A stretch of DNA of 64,000 nucleotides from Limisphaera sp049537155 (GCF_049537155.1 NZ_JBMVQZ010000005.1:62001-126000), one strand, 5' to 3'; shown: positions 1-9,650, counted from the first letter of the stretch. Program-made: numbers and translations. Notes: generated by a model from the letters alone, not told the origin.

Positions 1-602
1 ACCGCCAGGCATGCCAGCAGCACCCGGGCCGCCCGGGGATCCGGAGGCGCAAACCGCGTCAGCTCGAGCCGTTCACCCGCGATGATCAGGAGGAGGAAGG
101 CCATCCAGGCCGGCACCACCTGCGCCACGGGCCGATCCAAACACCACGCGACATTGCCCGCCAACCACGACCCCGCACCCAGCATCTGCACAATGTTGGC
201 CAGATTCCGCTGGATCATCAGGATCCGGATCGCCACTGCCAGGAACACCGCACTGCCCGCGCTGATGCACAAGCGCGGTCCCCAACCCAGAACACCCGCC
301 TCCGTCAACACGCCTCCGACACCCGCCAGCAGCGGCGCCCACCACGTCCATCCCGCACGCAGACCCACGGCACGTTCCAACCCGATCAGCGTGCCCAGAA
401 ACCCGCACACCATCAGCGGCCCGTGAAAGGTGATCCAGTTGGCGTGATGGACCGGCAACGGCAGGTTCCATCCGATGCGCAACAGCCCACCCCAGATGCC
501 GGTCACCAGACCGCTCATGCCCGACAGCAGCAGGCACGCGCGCAACACTCGTTCCCAGCGACCGACAGGGCGGGTGGCCGATGAGGAAAGACCCTGGCTC
601 AT
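1..602 (-). CDS. Polytopic membrane protein, 3' end beyond window
   Basis: This frame is open from an ATG at 602 down to the window edge, giving 200 codons without a stop. I read it directly from the complement. The product is strongly hydrophobic, with about five to six membrane segments. Recognisable stretches are HGPLMVCGFLGTLIGLERA near residue 60 and AGERLEL near residue 175. I cannot place it in a named family with confidence; the first motif recalls bacterial membrane proteins loosely related to NnrS, but that is only a resemblance. The gene points the same way as the downstream-reading metallo-hydrolase gene, with 215 bp between them, where I see no other gene. Confidence 0.6.
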   Translation of the reverse strand, partial: MSQGLSSSATRPVGRWERVLRACLLLSGMSGLVTGIWGGLLRIGWNLPLPVHHANWITFHGPLMVCGFLGTLIGLERAVGLRAGWTWWAPLLAGVGGVLTEAGVLGWGPRLCISAGSAVFLAVAIRILMIQRNLANIVQMLGAGSWLAGNVAWCLDRPVAQVVPAWMAFLLLIIAGERLELTRFAPPDPRAARVLLACLA

Positions 603-817
603 GGTGTGGCAGCAGGGCGGATCAACCGACGGCCGGTGGCCTCTTCGGCCGACGCACCGCCCGCAAGGCCGGACAAGGTGGACCACTCACAGCCGGAGAC
701 CAGGCCGCGTCGTTCCTCGCCGCCCTCCGGGGCGCACCCGCCCCTCGAGAACAGCCGGCCGGGAAGAAAAGGTCCCATGGTGGACATTCGGCAGGTCGAA
801 TCCCGGAAACTCGTGAT

Positions 818-1633
818 TCAGAAAAAAGGATTGTGCGCCTTTTCCTCCGCCACCGTGGTCAGCGGCCCGTGCCCGGGACAGATGAGAGTCTCCGGTGGCA
901 GGGTCAGGATCTGGTCGCGCACGGCCTGCCGGGCCAGTTCCCACGACTGGTTCCCCCGGCCCAGCGAGCCGGCAAAGATGGCGTCGCCCACCACCGCCAC
1001 CGGCGGCGCACCGTTGGGCCAGCCCCGGATCACATACGTCACACCGTCCGGCGCATGGCCGGGCGTCGGCCGGCACCAGATCCGCAACCGGCCCACCGAC
1101 AGTCCCTCCTCATCCGGCAGGTCGCGCGGCGCCGGCCTCGGATGCGCCCGCACTTCCAGGCCCTCCACCTCACCCTGCAACCTGCCCACACCCGCCACGT
1201 GATCCGGGTGCCCGTGCGTCAAGAAAAGGTACTTCAGCTTCAACCCCTGCGCCTCCACCACCTCCAGAATCTCCGAAACATCCCAACCGGTGTCGAACAA
1301 CGCAGCCTCCAGCGTTTCGGGATCCCAAATCAGATAGGCGTGCACGCAGTTGTCCCCCTCCTGTGTGGTGAACCGGCGCAGGACCTGCCAGGTCTCCAGC
1401 GGAGGCACCTTGGGAAGCCAGCCGCGCACGAGCGACTCCAACTTCTCCGGGTTCAACCCCACCCGCTCCGCCAGGGCCTTCCAATCCACCTGGCGCGGCA
1501 TGCGCCCGCTCTGTTCGAACTCTTCCCACTCCGCCTCCGTCATTCCCAGGGCACGAGCCGCATCTGAGACACGTACCCCGTTCATGGCCCGCGCCTTTCG
1601 GACTATGTCGCCCAAGTGGTCTTCCAAGGTCAT
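818..1633 (-). CDS. MBL-fold metallo-hydrolase with N-terminal HTH-like domain
   Basis: The 271-residue protein has two parts. Residues 5-70 look like an XRE-type helix-turn-helix with a helical tail (VSDAARALGMTEAEWEEFE). Residues 80-271 form a metallo-beta-lactamase fold with the metal motif THGHPDH at 139-145, a further His in TPGH (193), Asp in GDAIF (217) and a late His in CPGHGPL (255). This ligand set resembles glyoxalase II-like hydrolases, so a thioester or similar hydrolytic role is likely, but the substrate is unknown. The start at 1633 was chosen because upstream residues in the same frame look non-coding and the HTH begins directly after it. The fusion of a DNA-binding-like domain to a hydrolase is the odd feature. 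Confidence 0.85.
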   Translation of the reverse strand: MTLEDHLGDIVRKARAMNGVRVSDAARALGMTEAEWEEFEQSGRMPRQVDWKALAERVGLNPEKLESLVRGWLPKVPPLETWQVLRRFTTQEGDNCVHAYLIWDPETLEAALFDTGWDVSEILEVVEAQGLKLKYLFLTHGHPDHVAGVGRLQGEVEGLEVRAHPRPAPRDLPDEEGLSVGRLRIWCRPTPGHAPDGVTYVIRGWPNGAPPVAVVGDAIFAGSLGRGNQSWELARQAVRDQILTLPPETLICPGHGPLTTVAEEKAHNPFF

Positions 1634-1826
1634 GGATCCCACACTAAACGCCGGCAGCCACCGTTCAAGCGCGAACCCGAACCGCTCCCAAAGCTCGGAC
1701 CTGCCACCTCCGGTTGACGTTTCGCCCCGTGTTATGCTCCGAGCTCCGGGGACCGTCACACACATTGCGCCCGCAAGGGATCTTTCGGGTCGCCGCCCGA
1801 GCGCGCCGGGAGGCGGTCGTGCAGGG

Positions 1827-2261
1827 TCAACCCGGCAGGTCCTTGCCGGTGCTGGTCACGGTCAGCTTGCCGTGCTTGACTCCCCGCGCGGCAATGAGCA
1901 CGTCCGCGATCCTGCGGATCTCCGGCGCAGGTCCACGCATCAACAGCACTTCCAGACAATGATGCGCGTCCAAATGGACGTGCACGGTGGAAATGATGCG
2001 GTCGTGATGCCGATGTTGCAGCTCCGTAAGCGTCTCCTGGACGTGACGCGTGTGATGGTCGTAAACCAGCGTCAGCGCCCCCACGACCTCACCCCGGCCC
2101 GTCTTCTCCCGGTGCTCCACCAACTCGTCGCGGATCATGTCGGCCACGGCCGACGACCGGTTGCGGTACCCCTTCTCCGCGGACATCCGGTCCAACTCCT
2201 TCAGCAATCCCGCAGGTACAGAAACCGTAAACCGGGCCGCCCTGGGTTTTTCGCGCGCCAT
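1827..2261 (-). CDS. nikR: Nickel-responsive transcriptional regulator NikR
   Basis: The protein has 144 residues, the normal NikR size. An N-terminal ribbon-helix-helix (residues 9-45, FTVSVPAGLLKELD and following) is followed by an ACT-like metal domain. The four Ni(II) ligands can be mapped by spacing to E. coli His76/His87/His89/Cys95: here His83, His94, His96 and Cys102. NikR represses nickel uptake genes when nickel is abundant. No nickel transporter, urease or hydrogenase gene lies in this window, so its target is elsewhere. It is divergent from the rhamnosidase gene. Start 2261 gives the canonical N-terminus; further upstream residues are not NikR-like. Confidence 0.92.
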   Translation of the reverse strand: MAREKPRAARFTVSVPAGLLKELDRMSAEKGYRNRSSAVADMIRDELVEHREKTGRGEVVGALTLVYDHHTRHVQETLTELQHRHHDRIISTVHVHLDAHHCLEVLLMRGPAPEIRRIADVLIAARGVKHGKLTVTSTGKDLPG

Positions 2262-2488
2262 GCGCGCATGCTGATCCCTTCCCGTGCCGGGTGTCAAATC
2301 CATCGCCCTGCCGCGGCCCCCCGCCGGGTCGATACAGACCGCGCCCGGCAAAGCCGGGACCTCCCTCACCGACCCGCCTTTACCAAAAGGGGCCGCGCGC
2401 AGCTCCTGTCAAAATCCATATGAAAAATGGCAGCGCCCGTGCCCGCCTCTCGTTGCCCCCGCGCCCGGTATCCGCTATCGGTGAAGAC

Positions 2489-5400
2489 ATGAGGTCGTTG
2501 CCCATCCGCCCGCGCACACACCGATCGGGCCGGATTCGCTTGGCGTGGCCATACGGAGGGCGGCTGGCGGTTTCGGGCTGGCTCCTGTGCGCCGCCCTGA
2601 CCGTCGCCGCACCCGACCGGCTCCGTGTGACCGACCTCCGCTGCGAAGGGCGCACCGACCCGTGCGGGGTGGACGCACCCGCCCCGCGCCTGAGCTGGCG
2701 CATCGAATCCGAACGCTTTCACGTCCTCCAAACCGCGTATCAGATCCAGGCAGCATCCGACCCGGCGGCCCTGGATCGGAACCAGCCCGACCTGTGGGAC
2801 ACCGGACGCGTCCCCTCGGATCGTTCCCTCTGGATCCCTTACGCCGGCCGTCCGCTCCACTCCCATCAGCAGGTCTGGTGGCGCGTGCGCGTCTGGGACA
2901 ACCACGACCGCGTCTCCTCGTGGAGTCCACCCGCCACCTGGACCATCGGGATCCTCGACCCTGCCGGGTGGCGCGCAGGCTGGATCGGCAAACCGGGTCG
3001 CGAAACCACCAACCGCCTGGACCAGACCTCCTGGATCTGGCACCCCGACGTGCCGGATCCTCTCCACGCGCCCGCAGGCACCAATTGGTTCCGCCTGGTT
3101 CTCACCCTGCCGTCCGATCGCCGGATCGTCCGCGCCATCTTCGAGTACACCGGCGACAACGAATGCCGCGGCTGGCTGAACGGACGCGACCTCGGCGCGC
3201 GCCGCAACGACCCGCATCGCGTCAAGTGGAATGACATCACCACGCGACTCGAGCCGGGCCAAACCTGCGTGTTCGGCCTCACCGGCACCAACTTCCGCGA
3301 TGACAAACCCGCCGGTGTCGTGGGCCGCATCTACATCGAATTCGACTCCGGTCCACCCCTGATCATCCCCACCGACGCCCGCTGGAAGGTCCACCCGCAG
3401 GAGGAACCCGGCTGGGACCAACCCGACTTCGACGATCGTCACTGGAAACCGGCCCGCGTGATCGGACCCGCCGGCATGGAACCATGGGGCGAAACCCTCA
3501 CCGCCGAAGACCGGCGCCTGCCGGCCCGTTGGCTCCGCAAAGAGTTCGTGCTGGACCGGCCGGTGCAACGCGCCCTCGTCCACTGGTCCGGACTCGGACT
3601 ATCCGAACTCCACATCAACGGCCAACGGGTCAGTGACGCCGTCCTCTCCCCCGCCCTCGGTCATTACGACAAGCGTGTCTTTTATCTCTCCCAAGACGTC
3701 ACATCGCTGCTCCAACCCGGCACCAACGCCCTCGGCGTCGTTCTCGGCAACGGCCGTTTCCACGCCGACCGCAGCCGCGTCTATGCCGGCACCGTCAGCT
3801 TCGGTTTCCCCCAATTGATCCTCCACCTCCGCATCGAACACGCCGACGGCTCCGTCACAGAAATCGTCAGCGACGAGTCCTGGCGGATCACCGACCAGGG
3901 CCCCATCCGGAGCAACAGCGAATTCGACGGGGAGGAATACGACGCCCGGCTCGAACTCACCGGTTGGGACCGCCCCGGCTACGACGATTCCACATGGGAA
4001 CCGGCCCAACGAATGCCCGCCCCCGCCGGCAAACTCGCCGCCCAACCCATCGAACCCATCCGCATCACACAGCAACTGCAGCCCGTGGCCATAACCGAAC
4101 CGCGCCCCGGTGTCTTCATCTATGACTTCGGCCAAAATCTCGTCGGATGGTGCAGGCTCCGCGTCCGCGGGCCCCGTGGCACCACGGTCCAGCTCCGCCA
4201 CGCCGAACGTCTCCGCCCCAACGGCCTCCTCGACATGGCCAACCTCCGCGGCGCCCGCCAGACCGACCGCTACACCCTGCGCGGCGAGGGTTGGGAAACC
4301 TACCAACCCCGCTTCACCTATCACGGATTCCGTTACGTCGAACTGACCGGATATCCGGGCCGACCCGACCGCTCCGCACTCACCGCCTGCGTGGTTCACG
4401 ACGACCTCGAAAGCGCCGGCGATTTCGCCTCCTCCCACCCGCTGCTCAACCGCATCTATCAGAACGTCCGCTGGGGATTGCGCGGCAACTACCGCAGCAT
4501 CCCCACCGACTGCCCGCAGCGCGACGAACGCCAGGGCTGGCTCGGCGATCGCTCCGAGGAATGCGCAGGCGAGGCTCACGTGTTCAACGTCGCCAACTTC
4601 TACCGCAAATGGCTGCAGGACATCGTGGATTCCCAGCGCCCATCCGGCAGCCTGCCCGACGTCGCACCACCCTACTGGCCCATCTACTCGGACAACGTCA
4701 CCTGGCCCAGCACCCTCCTCATCGCTCCCGGCGTCCTGTACCGGCAGTACGGCGACCTCCGCTTCCTCGAAGAAACCTACGACGCCGCCGCGCGATGGAT
4801 CCGGTACATGTCCGGCTTCGTCACCAACGGCCTCATTGCACGCGACAGCTACGGCGATTGGTGCGTGCCACCGGAGGACCCCCAGCTCATCCACTCACGC
4901 GATCCGGCCCGGCGCACCGATCCCACCCTCATCGCCACCGCCTATTTCATCCACGACCTCCGGCTCCTCGCCCACTATGCCCGTCTGCTCGGACGGCCCG
5001 AGGCCGAGACCGCCGTGTGGGAAAAACAGGCCGACACCATGGCCCGAGCCTTTCACCAGCGCTTCTACGATCCCCAGCACGGCCGCTACGACAACGGCAC
5101 CCAAACCTCCTGCGTCCTCCCGCTGGCCTTCGACCTGACTCCGGAAAACGAACGGCCCCGCGTGGCCCAGACCCTCGTCCACAACATCGAGGTCCTCAAC
5201 CGCGGACACCTGGCCACCGGCCTGATCGGCTGCCAGTATCTCATGCGCACCCTCACCCACATCGGCAGGCCCGACCTGGCCTTCCGCATCGCCACCCAGA
5301 CCAACTACCCCAGCTGGGGTTACATGGTCCGGCAAGGGGCCACCACCATCTGGGAACTCTGGAACGGCGACACCGCCGAACCGGGGATGAACTCGGGCAA

Positions 5401-5785
5401 CCATGTCATGCTGGTCGGCGACCTGCTCCTCTGGTTATACGAATGCCTGGCCGGCATCGCACCCGACAGCAACACCCCCGGCTACAAGCTCATCCACCTG
5501 GCGCCCCAACCCGTGCCCGGCCTGGTCTGGGTCAAGGCCAACCGCCTCACCCCGTACGGCGGGGTTCAGAGCGACTGGCGCCGCACAGACACAGGATTCA
5601 TCTGGGACATCCGCATCCCGCCGAACACCACGGCGCGGGTCGAGCTGCCCGCCGCCCACCCGGAACGCGTGCAAATCAACGGCGTCCCGCCGGACCGTGC
5701 GCCGGGTGTCCTTGAGCACCGTATGGACGGGCCACAACCCGTGCTCCTCCTCGGTAGCGGCCGCTATCACATCGTCTGCCCATGA
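2489..5785 (+). CDS. Alpha-L-rhamnosidase, GH78, secreted
   Basis: The 1098-residue protein starts with a signal peptide (residues about 15-35, LAVSGWLLCAALTVAA). N-terminal beta-sandwich domains precede an (alpha/alpha)6 barrel. The catalytic-domain motif CPQRDERQGWLGDRSEE lies around residues 675-690, and WELWNGDT around 952 carries the likely general base. GH78 enzymes invert and release terminal L-rhamnose, as from rhamnogalacturonan. It opens a colinear plus-strand run with pectate-lyase-like genes, which supports a pectin role. The start at 2489 is preferred because it places the signal peptide sensibly; an ATG at 2420 is possible. An A/T-rich stretch around 2411-2426 (TATGAA at 2419) may be its promoter, but I cannot define one firmly. 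Confidence 0.92.
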   Translation: MRSLPIRPRTHRSGRIRLAWPYGGRLAVSGWLLCAALTVAAPDRLRVTDLRCEGRTDPCGVDAPAPRLSWRIESERFHVLQTAYQIQAASDPAALDRNQPDLWDTGRVPSDRSLWIPYAGRPLHSHQQVWWRVRVWDNHDRVSSWSPPATWTIGILDPAGWRAGWIGKPGRETTNRLDQTSWIWHPDVPDPLHAPAGTNWFRLVLTLPSDRRIVRAIFEYTGDNECRGWLNGRDLGARRNDPHRVKWNDITTRLEPGQTCVFGLTGTNFRDDKPAGVVGRIYIEFDSGPPLIIPTDARWKVHPQEEPGWDQPDFDDRHWKPARVIGPAGMEPWGETLTAEDRRLPARWLRKEFVLDRPVQRALVHWSGLGLSELHINGQRVSDAVLSPALGHYDKRVFYLSQDVTSLLQPGTNALGVVLGNGRFHADRSRVYAGTVSFGFPQLILHLRIEHADGSVTEIVSDESWRITDQGPIRSNSEFDGEEYDARLELTGWDRPGYDDSTWEPAQRMPAPAGKLAAQPIEPIRITQQLQPVAITEPRPGVFIYDFGQNLVGWCRLRVRGPRGTTVQLRHAERLRPNGLLDMANLRGARQTDRYTLRGEGWETYQPRFTYHGFRYVELTGYPGRPDRSALTACVVHDDLESAGDFASSHPLLNRIYQNVRWGLRGNYRSIPTDCPQRDERQGWLGDRSEECAGEAHVFNVANFYRKWLQDIVDSQRPSGSLPDVAPPYWPIYSDNVTWPSTLLIAPGVLYRQYGDLRFLEETYDAAARWIRYMSGFVTNGLIARDSYGDWCVPPEDPQLIHSRDPARRTDPTLIATAYFIHDLRLLAHYARLLGRPEAETAVWEKQADTMARAFHQRFYDPQHGRYDNGTQTSCVLPLAFDLTPENERPRVAQTLVHNIEVLNRGHLATGLIGCQYLMRTLTHIGRPDLAFRIATQTNYPSWGYMVRQGATTIWELWNGDTAEPGMNSGNHVMLVGDLLLWLYECLAGIAPDSNTPGYKLIHLAPQPVPGLVWVKANRLTPYGGVQSDWRRTDTGFIWDIRIPPNTTARVELPAAHPERVQINGVPPDRAPGVLEHRMDGPQPVLLLGSGRYHIVCP

Positions 5786-5904
5786 AAACTCTGACCCCGC
5801 CCTTTTGTACCTGCACGCCCCCGGAACGCCCCTCCGGCCCTGACAAGAGCCGGCCCGACATCCCACTCCCCGGGCCCACCGAACCTCCCACCACCCGCAC
5901 AAGC

Positions 5905-6993
5905 ATGCCGGCCGCCCTTTTGTCCAGGCTGCTCGGATCACTGACTCTGTTCGCCATGACATGCACGGGCTCTGAATCAGCCGAAACACCCGGTCTGATC
6001 CGCAGCGAGTTCATTTTCGAGACCGCCCCGTTCCCCTCCTGCCACGCCTCCACCCTCGCAGAAACACCCTCGGGCCTCGTCGCCGCCTGGTTCGGCGGCA
6101 CCCACGAACGCCATCCGGACGTGGGAATCTGGGTCTCCCGACACGTAAACGGTCGCTGGACCGAACCGGTCGAGGTCGCCAACGGCGTCGTCTCCCCAAC
6201 GGAACGCCACCCCACTTGGAATCCGGTGCTGTTCAAACCCCGGGAAGGCCCCCTGTTGCTCTTCTACAAGGTTGGCCCCAGCCCCAGCACCTGGTGGGGT
6301 ATGATGATGACCTCCGACGACGACGGCCGGACATGGTCGGAACCACGCCCTCTGCCCGACGGCATCCTCGGTCCCATCAAGAACAAACCGGTCCAACTCC
6401 CCAACGGCGACCTCCTGTGCGGTTCCAGCACCGAAGGCCCCGAAGGCTGGCGCGTACACTTCGAACGCACCTCCGACCTGGGCCGCACCTGGACACGCAC
6501 CCCGCCGCTGAACGACGGCAAAACCATCGCCGCCATCCAACCCAGCATCCTCGTTCACGATCCAAACCGGCTCCAAGCCCTCGGCCGGACCCGGCAGGGG
6601 CGGATTTTCGAGATCTGGTCGGACGACGGTGGCCGCACCTGGGGTCCGATGCGGTTGACCCTCCTGCCCAATCCCAGCTCCGGCACCGACGCCCTCACGC
6701 TCAAAGACGGCCGTCACCTGCTCGTCTACAACCACGCCGCTCGACCCCGAATGCGCACGCCGCTCAACGTGGCCCTCTCCCCGGACGGCCGCCAATGGTT
6801 CGCCGCCCTGGTGCTGGAACATGACCCAGCCGCACCCGCCGGTTTTTCCTACCCGGCCGTCATCCAGACATCCGACGGCCTGGTCCACATCACCTACACT
6901 TGGAAACGCCAACGTATCAAACACGTGGTGCTGGATCCCCAACGGCTCCGGCTCACGCCCATGACTGAGACCATCTACCTATGGCCCGAATGA
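5905..6993 (+). CDS. Exported sialidase-fold (BNR repeat) glycosidase-like protein
   Basis: This 362-residue protein has a short signal sequence (MPAALLSRLLGSLTLFAM) and a six-bladed propeller pattern with at least three Asp-boxes (SDDDGRTW, SDLGRTW, SDDGGRTW). The fold is that of the BNR_2/sialidase family. Its position between a rhamnosidase and pectate lyases makes true sialic acid cleavage doubtful; a pectin side-chain sugar is a more likely substrate, but this is inference. An in-frame ATG at 5782 overlaps the previous gene's stop, but the residues between it and 5905 look like spacer rather than protein. The gene ends 13 bases inside the next gene, indicating co-transcription. Confidence 0.8.
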   Translation: MPAALLSRLLGSLTLFAMTCTGSESAETPGLIRSEFIFETAPFPSCHASTLAETPSGLVAAWFGGTHERHPDVGIWVSRHVNGRWTEPVEVANGVVSPTERHPTWNPVLFKPREGPLLLFYKVGPSPSTWWGMMMTSDDDGRTWSEPRPLPDGILGPIKNKPVQLPNGDLLCGSSTEGPEGWRVHFERTSDLGRTWTRTPPLNDGKTIAAIQPSILVHDPNRLQALGRTRQGRIFEIWSDDGGRTWGPMRLTLLPNPSSGTDALTLKDGRHLLVYNHAARPRMRTPLNVALSPDGRQWFAALVLEHDPAAPAGFSYPAVIQTSDGLVHITYTWKRQRIKHVVLDPQRLRLTPMTETIYLWPE

Positions 6994-7733
6994 TGCCCCA
7001 TCTCACTCGACCATCCCTGCACCCTTCCGGCCCCATCTGGCGGAGAAGGGCCTGGCTGGCCCTGCTCCTTGCAGGCGCGTCGGCCTCCGCACAATCGCCC
7101 CCCGCCACCGATCCAAAGGCCGGCGAAGAACAGGCCTACCGGGTGGCCGTGGCCGAGCGTTGCCGCCGTATCCTCGCACCGCTTCAACTCGATTCCGGCG
7201 CACTTTCCAACCGCGTCCACGCCATCCTCATGGAGCAGTACCAGACCCTCCGGCACATCCATGACCGTCGCGACCGCGCCCTCGACGAGCTCGCCGGCCG
7301 GCAATCGTCGACCCCGGAGGAGCGGCAGCAACGCCGCCAACAGATCCTCGACGACGTTCGCAAGGAACTCGATCAGGCGCATCGGGCCTTTCTGGACCGG
7401 CTCGGCCGCGAACTCCCACCCGAACAGGTGGACCGGATCAAGGACGGCATGACCTACAACCTGGTGGACGTGACCTACCAGGCTTACCTGCGCCTGCTGC
7501 CCGAGCTCTCGGACGAACAAAAGCAGCACATTCGCAACCTCCTCCTGGAAGCCCGCGAGCTGGCCATGGACGAAGGCACCGCGCGCGAAAAGCACATGGT
7601 TTTCAACCGTTACAAGGGCAGGATCAACAACTACCTCTCGGCCCAGGGCTACGACCTGAAGGCCGCAGAACGGCGCCTGCGCGAATCCATCAGCGCCCAA
7701 CGCCGCGCCCAACGTTCCGCTCAACAACATTGA
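6981..7733 (+). CDS. DUF3826 protein, secreted, function unknown
   Basis: The 250-residue protein has an N-terminal signal peptide (WLALLLAGASASAQS) and a helical, charged mature region. Near the C-terminus it carries the DUF3826 hallmarks KDGMTYNLVDVTYQAY and YKGRINNYLSAQGYDL. I recognise the family from these motifs; its biochemical role is unknown. Homologues often sit in loci for pectin or rhamnogalacturonan breakdown, which matches the neighbours here. The start overlaps the end of the sialidase-fold gene by 13 bases, and an ATG nine bases later (6990) is an alternative. The next gene starts 21 bases after its stop. Confidence 0.8.
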   Translation: MARMMPHLTRPSLHPSGPIWRRRAWLALLLAGASASAQSPPATDPKAGEEQAYRVAVAERCRRILAPLQLDSGALSNRVHAILMEQYQTLRHIHDRRDRALDELAGRQSSTPEERQQRRQQILDDVRKELDQAHRAFLDRLGRELPPEQVDRIKDGMTYNLVDVTYQAYLRLLPELSDEQKQHIRNLLLEARELAMDEGTAREKHMVFNRYKGRINNYLSAQGYDLKAAERRLRESISAQRRAQRSAQQH

Positions 7734-7754
7734 ACCGCCCATCCCCCGTCCGCG

Positions 7755-9509
7755 ATGAAACCCACATCCCGCTCTCATCGTCATCCCTGCCGCGCCCACG
7801 TGACCACGCACGGCCGCCCGGGCATCCTCCTCGCCCTCCTGTTTCTGCCGGCATCGCTCCCGGCCCAGTACCCGCGCATCTCCGAGGAGATGGCAGCAGA
7901 GGCCCGCCGGCGCCAGGCCGAGGAAGCCCGGCTGAGCGACGCCGCCTGGGAGAAGGCCCGGCCCCTCGTCGAGGAGTGGGCCCGGAAGGGCCGCCCTTGG
8001 CGACCCGACGCAGACGAGCCCGGCGACCTGATCCGCGCGTCCATTCCCGCCTTTCCCGGTGCATGGGGCGGCGGGATGTACACACCCGGCGGTCGCGGCG
8101 GACGCGTCTTCGTCGTCACCAACCTGGCCGACCGCGGGCCCGGCACGTTCCGGGAGGCATGCGAAGCCGGCGGCCCCCGCATCGTGGTCTTCAACGTGGC
8201 CGGGATCATCCGACTCGAATCGCCCGTGCACATCCGCGCCCCCTACATCACCATCGCCGGCAACACCGCTCCCGGCGACGGCGTCTGCATCGCCGGCGCC
8301 ACTGTGGCCATTGACACACACGACGTCATCATCCGGCACCTGCGATTCCGCCGCGGACAGGTTTGGGTGGGCAGCCGTGACGATTCCCTGGGTGGCAACC
8401 CCGTGGGGAACATCATCATTGACCACGTCTCGGCCAGTTGGGGACTGGACGAAAACATGTCCCTCTACCGGCACATGTACGATCACGACAACGATCCGCG
8501 CACCCCGGCGCTCAAGCTGCCAACCGTCAACATCACCATCCAGTACTCCATCTTCAGCGAGGCCTTGAACACCTACAACCACGCCTTCGGCAGCACCCTC
8601 GGCGGTCTCAACAGCACCTTTCACCACAACCTCTGGGCCTGTAACTCGGGCCGCAACCCCAGCGTCGGCATGTACGGCGACTTCACCTTCGTCAACAACG
8701 TGGTCTTCAACTGGGTGCACCGCACCGTGGACGGCGGCGATCACCGCAGCTTCTTCAACATCATCAACAACTATTACAAACCGGGCCCCGCCACGCCGCG
8801 CGACGAACCCGTCGCCTGGCGCATCCTCAAACCCGAATCGGAACGCAGCCGCACCAACCTCGACAACTACGGCCTGGCCTACGTGTCCGGCAACGTCATC
8901 GAGGGCAACACGCGCGTCACCGCCGACAACTGGGACGGCGGCGTCCAACCCGAACCCGTCCGCGATCCCCTGCCTGCCGTCCTGGCCAGGATCCGGACAC
9001 GCGCCCCCTTCCCGCACGCCCCGCTCCGCATCCAATCAGCCGGGGAGGCCTACGAAGAGGTCCTCCAGAACGTCGGAGCATACCTTCCCCGACGCGACCC
9101 CGTGGACGAGCGGATCCTCCGCATGGTCCGAACCGGTCAAAGCCACGGGGCCAAACCGTGGTCCGGATTGGATGAACTCCTCCGCAGCGTGGGTTACAAC
9201 GACAACGTCATCCAACGCATCCGCAGCCTCGTCCCGCTCGGCATCATCACGCACCCCGACGAGGTCGGCGGCTATCCCGAGTACCGCGGCGAACCTTATC
9301 CCGACGCCGACAGCGATGGCATGCCCGACGAGTGGGAACGCCGGCATGGCCTGGATCCCCGGAATCCCGCGGACGCTTCCACCGACCTGGATGGCGACGG
9401 CTACACCAACATCGAGGCGTTCCTGTACGGACTGGACCCGCGCGGGCCCGCCCGGGATTGGACCGACCTCCGCAACAACGTGGATCCGCTCCTCGAAGCG
9501 CGCCGTTGA
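7755..9509 (+). CDS. Pectate lyase-like polysaccharide lyase, secreted
   Basis: The 584-residue protein has a signal peptide (ILLALLFLPASLPAQ), then a short helical charged region (residues 40-85) and a right-handed beta-helix starting at IPAFPGAWGGG (about 98). Typical beta-helix features follow, such as GGRGGRVFVVTNLADRGPG and IDHVSASWGLDE. This is the PL1-like pectate lyase pattern: Ca-dependent beta-elimination of polygalacturonate. Residues about 517-560 (DADSDGMPDEWERRHGLDP then DLDGDGYTN) form a thrombospondin-3/dockerin-like Ca-binding segment common in secreted proteins of this group. It lies 21 bases after the DUF3826 gene, within the pectin run. Confidence 0.87.
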   Translation: MKPTSRSHRHPCRAHVTTHGRPGILLALLFLPASLPAQYPRISEEMAAEARRRQAEEARLSDAAWEKARPLVEEWARKGRPWRPDADEPGDLIRASIPAFPGAWGGGMYTPGGRGGRVFVVTNLADRGPGTFREACEAGGPRIVVFNVAGIIRLESPVHIRAPYITIAGNTAPGDGVCIAGATVAIDTHDVIIRHLRFRRGQVWVGSRDDSLGGNPVGNIIIDHVSASWGLDENMSLYRHMYDHDNDPRTPALKLPTVNITIQYSIFSEALNTYNHAFGSTLGGLNSTFHHNLWACNSGRNPSVGMYGDFTFVNNVVFNWVHRTVDGGDHRSFFNIINNYYKPGPATPRDEPVAWRILKPESERSRTNLDNYGLAYVSGNVIEGNTRVTADNWDGGVQPEPVRDPLPAVLARIRTRAPFPHAPLRIQSAGEAYEEVLQNVGAYLPRRDPVDERILRMVRTGQSHGAKPWSGLDELLRSVGYNDNVIQRIRSLVPLGIITHPDEVGGYPEYRGEPYPDADSDGMPDEWERRHGLDPRNPADASTDLDGDGYTNIEAFLYGLDPRGPARDWTDLRNNVDPLLEARR

Positions 9510-9620
9510 ACGCCCGGCGCAACGCCACGGCTCCTCGCTGCAATGCGGTTCCCCTGTGCGCAGCACCGTCAGCCCGCAAGGGGTCGAAACCCCGCCCTGG
9601 TGGTCCAGCCACCCCGTGGC

Positions 9621-9650
9621 TTGACGAACACCCGTTCCACCCGCTTAATC
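9621..9650 (+). promoter_or_regulatory. Possible sigma-70-type promoter for the GYF_2 gene
   Basis: TTGACG at 9621-9626 and TTAATC at 9645-9650 are separated by 18 bases. They lie 59 bases upstream of the ATG at 9709, in the 199-base gap after the lyase gene. The match is moderate and is based on pattern only. Confidence 0.3.

Noticed and set aside
2292..2297. TTGACA on the minus strand upstream of nikR as a -35 box
   Set aside because: At 17 bases downstream there is only TCAGCA, too poor a -10 box to call a promoter.
4147..5715. Long second frame inside the rhamnosidase gene (522 codons, Arg/Pro-rich)
   Set aside because: It is a shifted frame of a clear GH78 gene, with a shadow-like composition (Arg, Pro, His).
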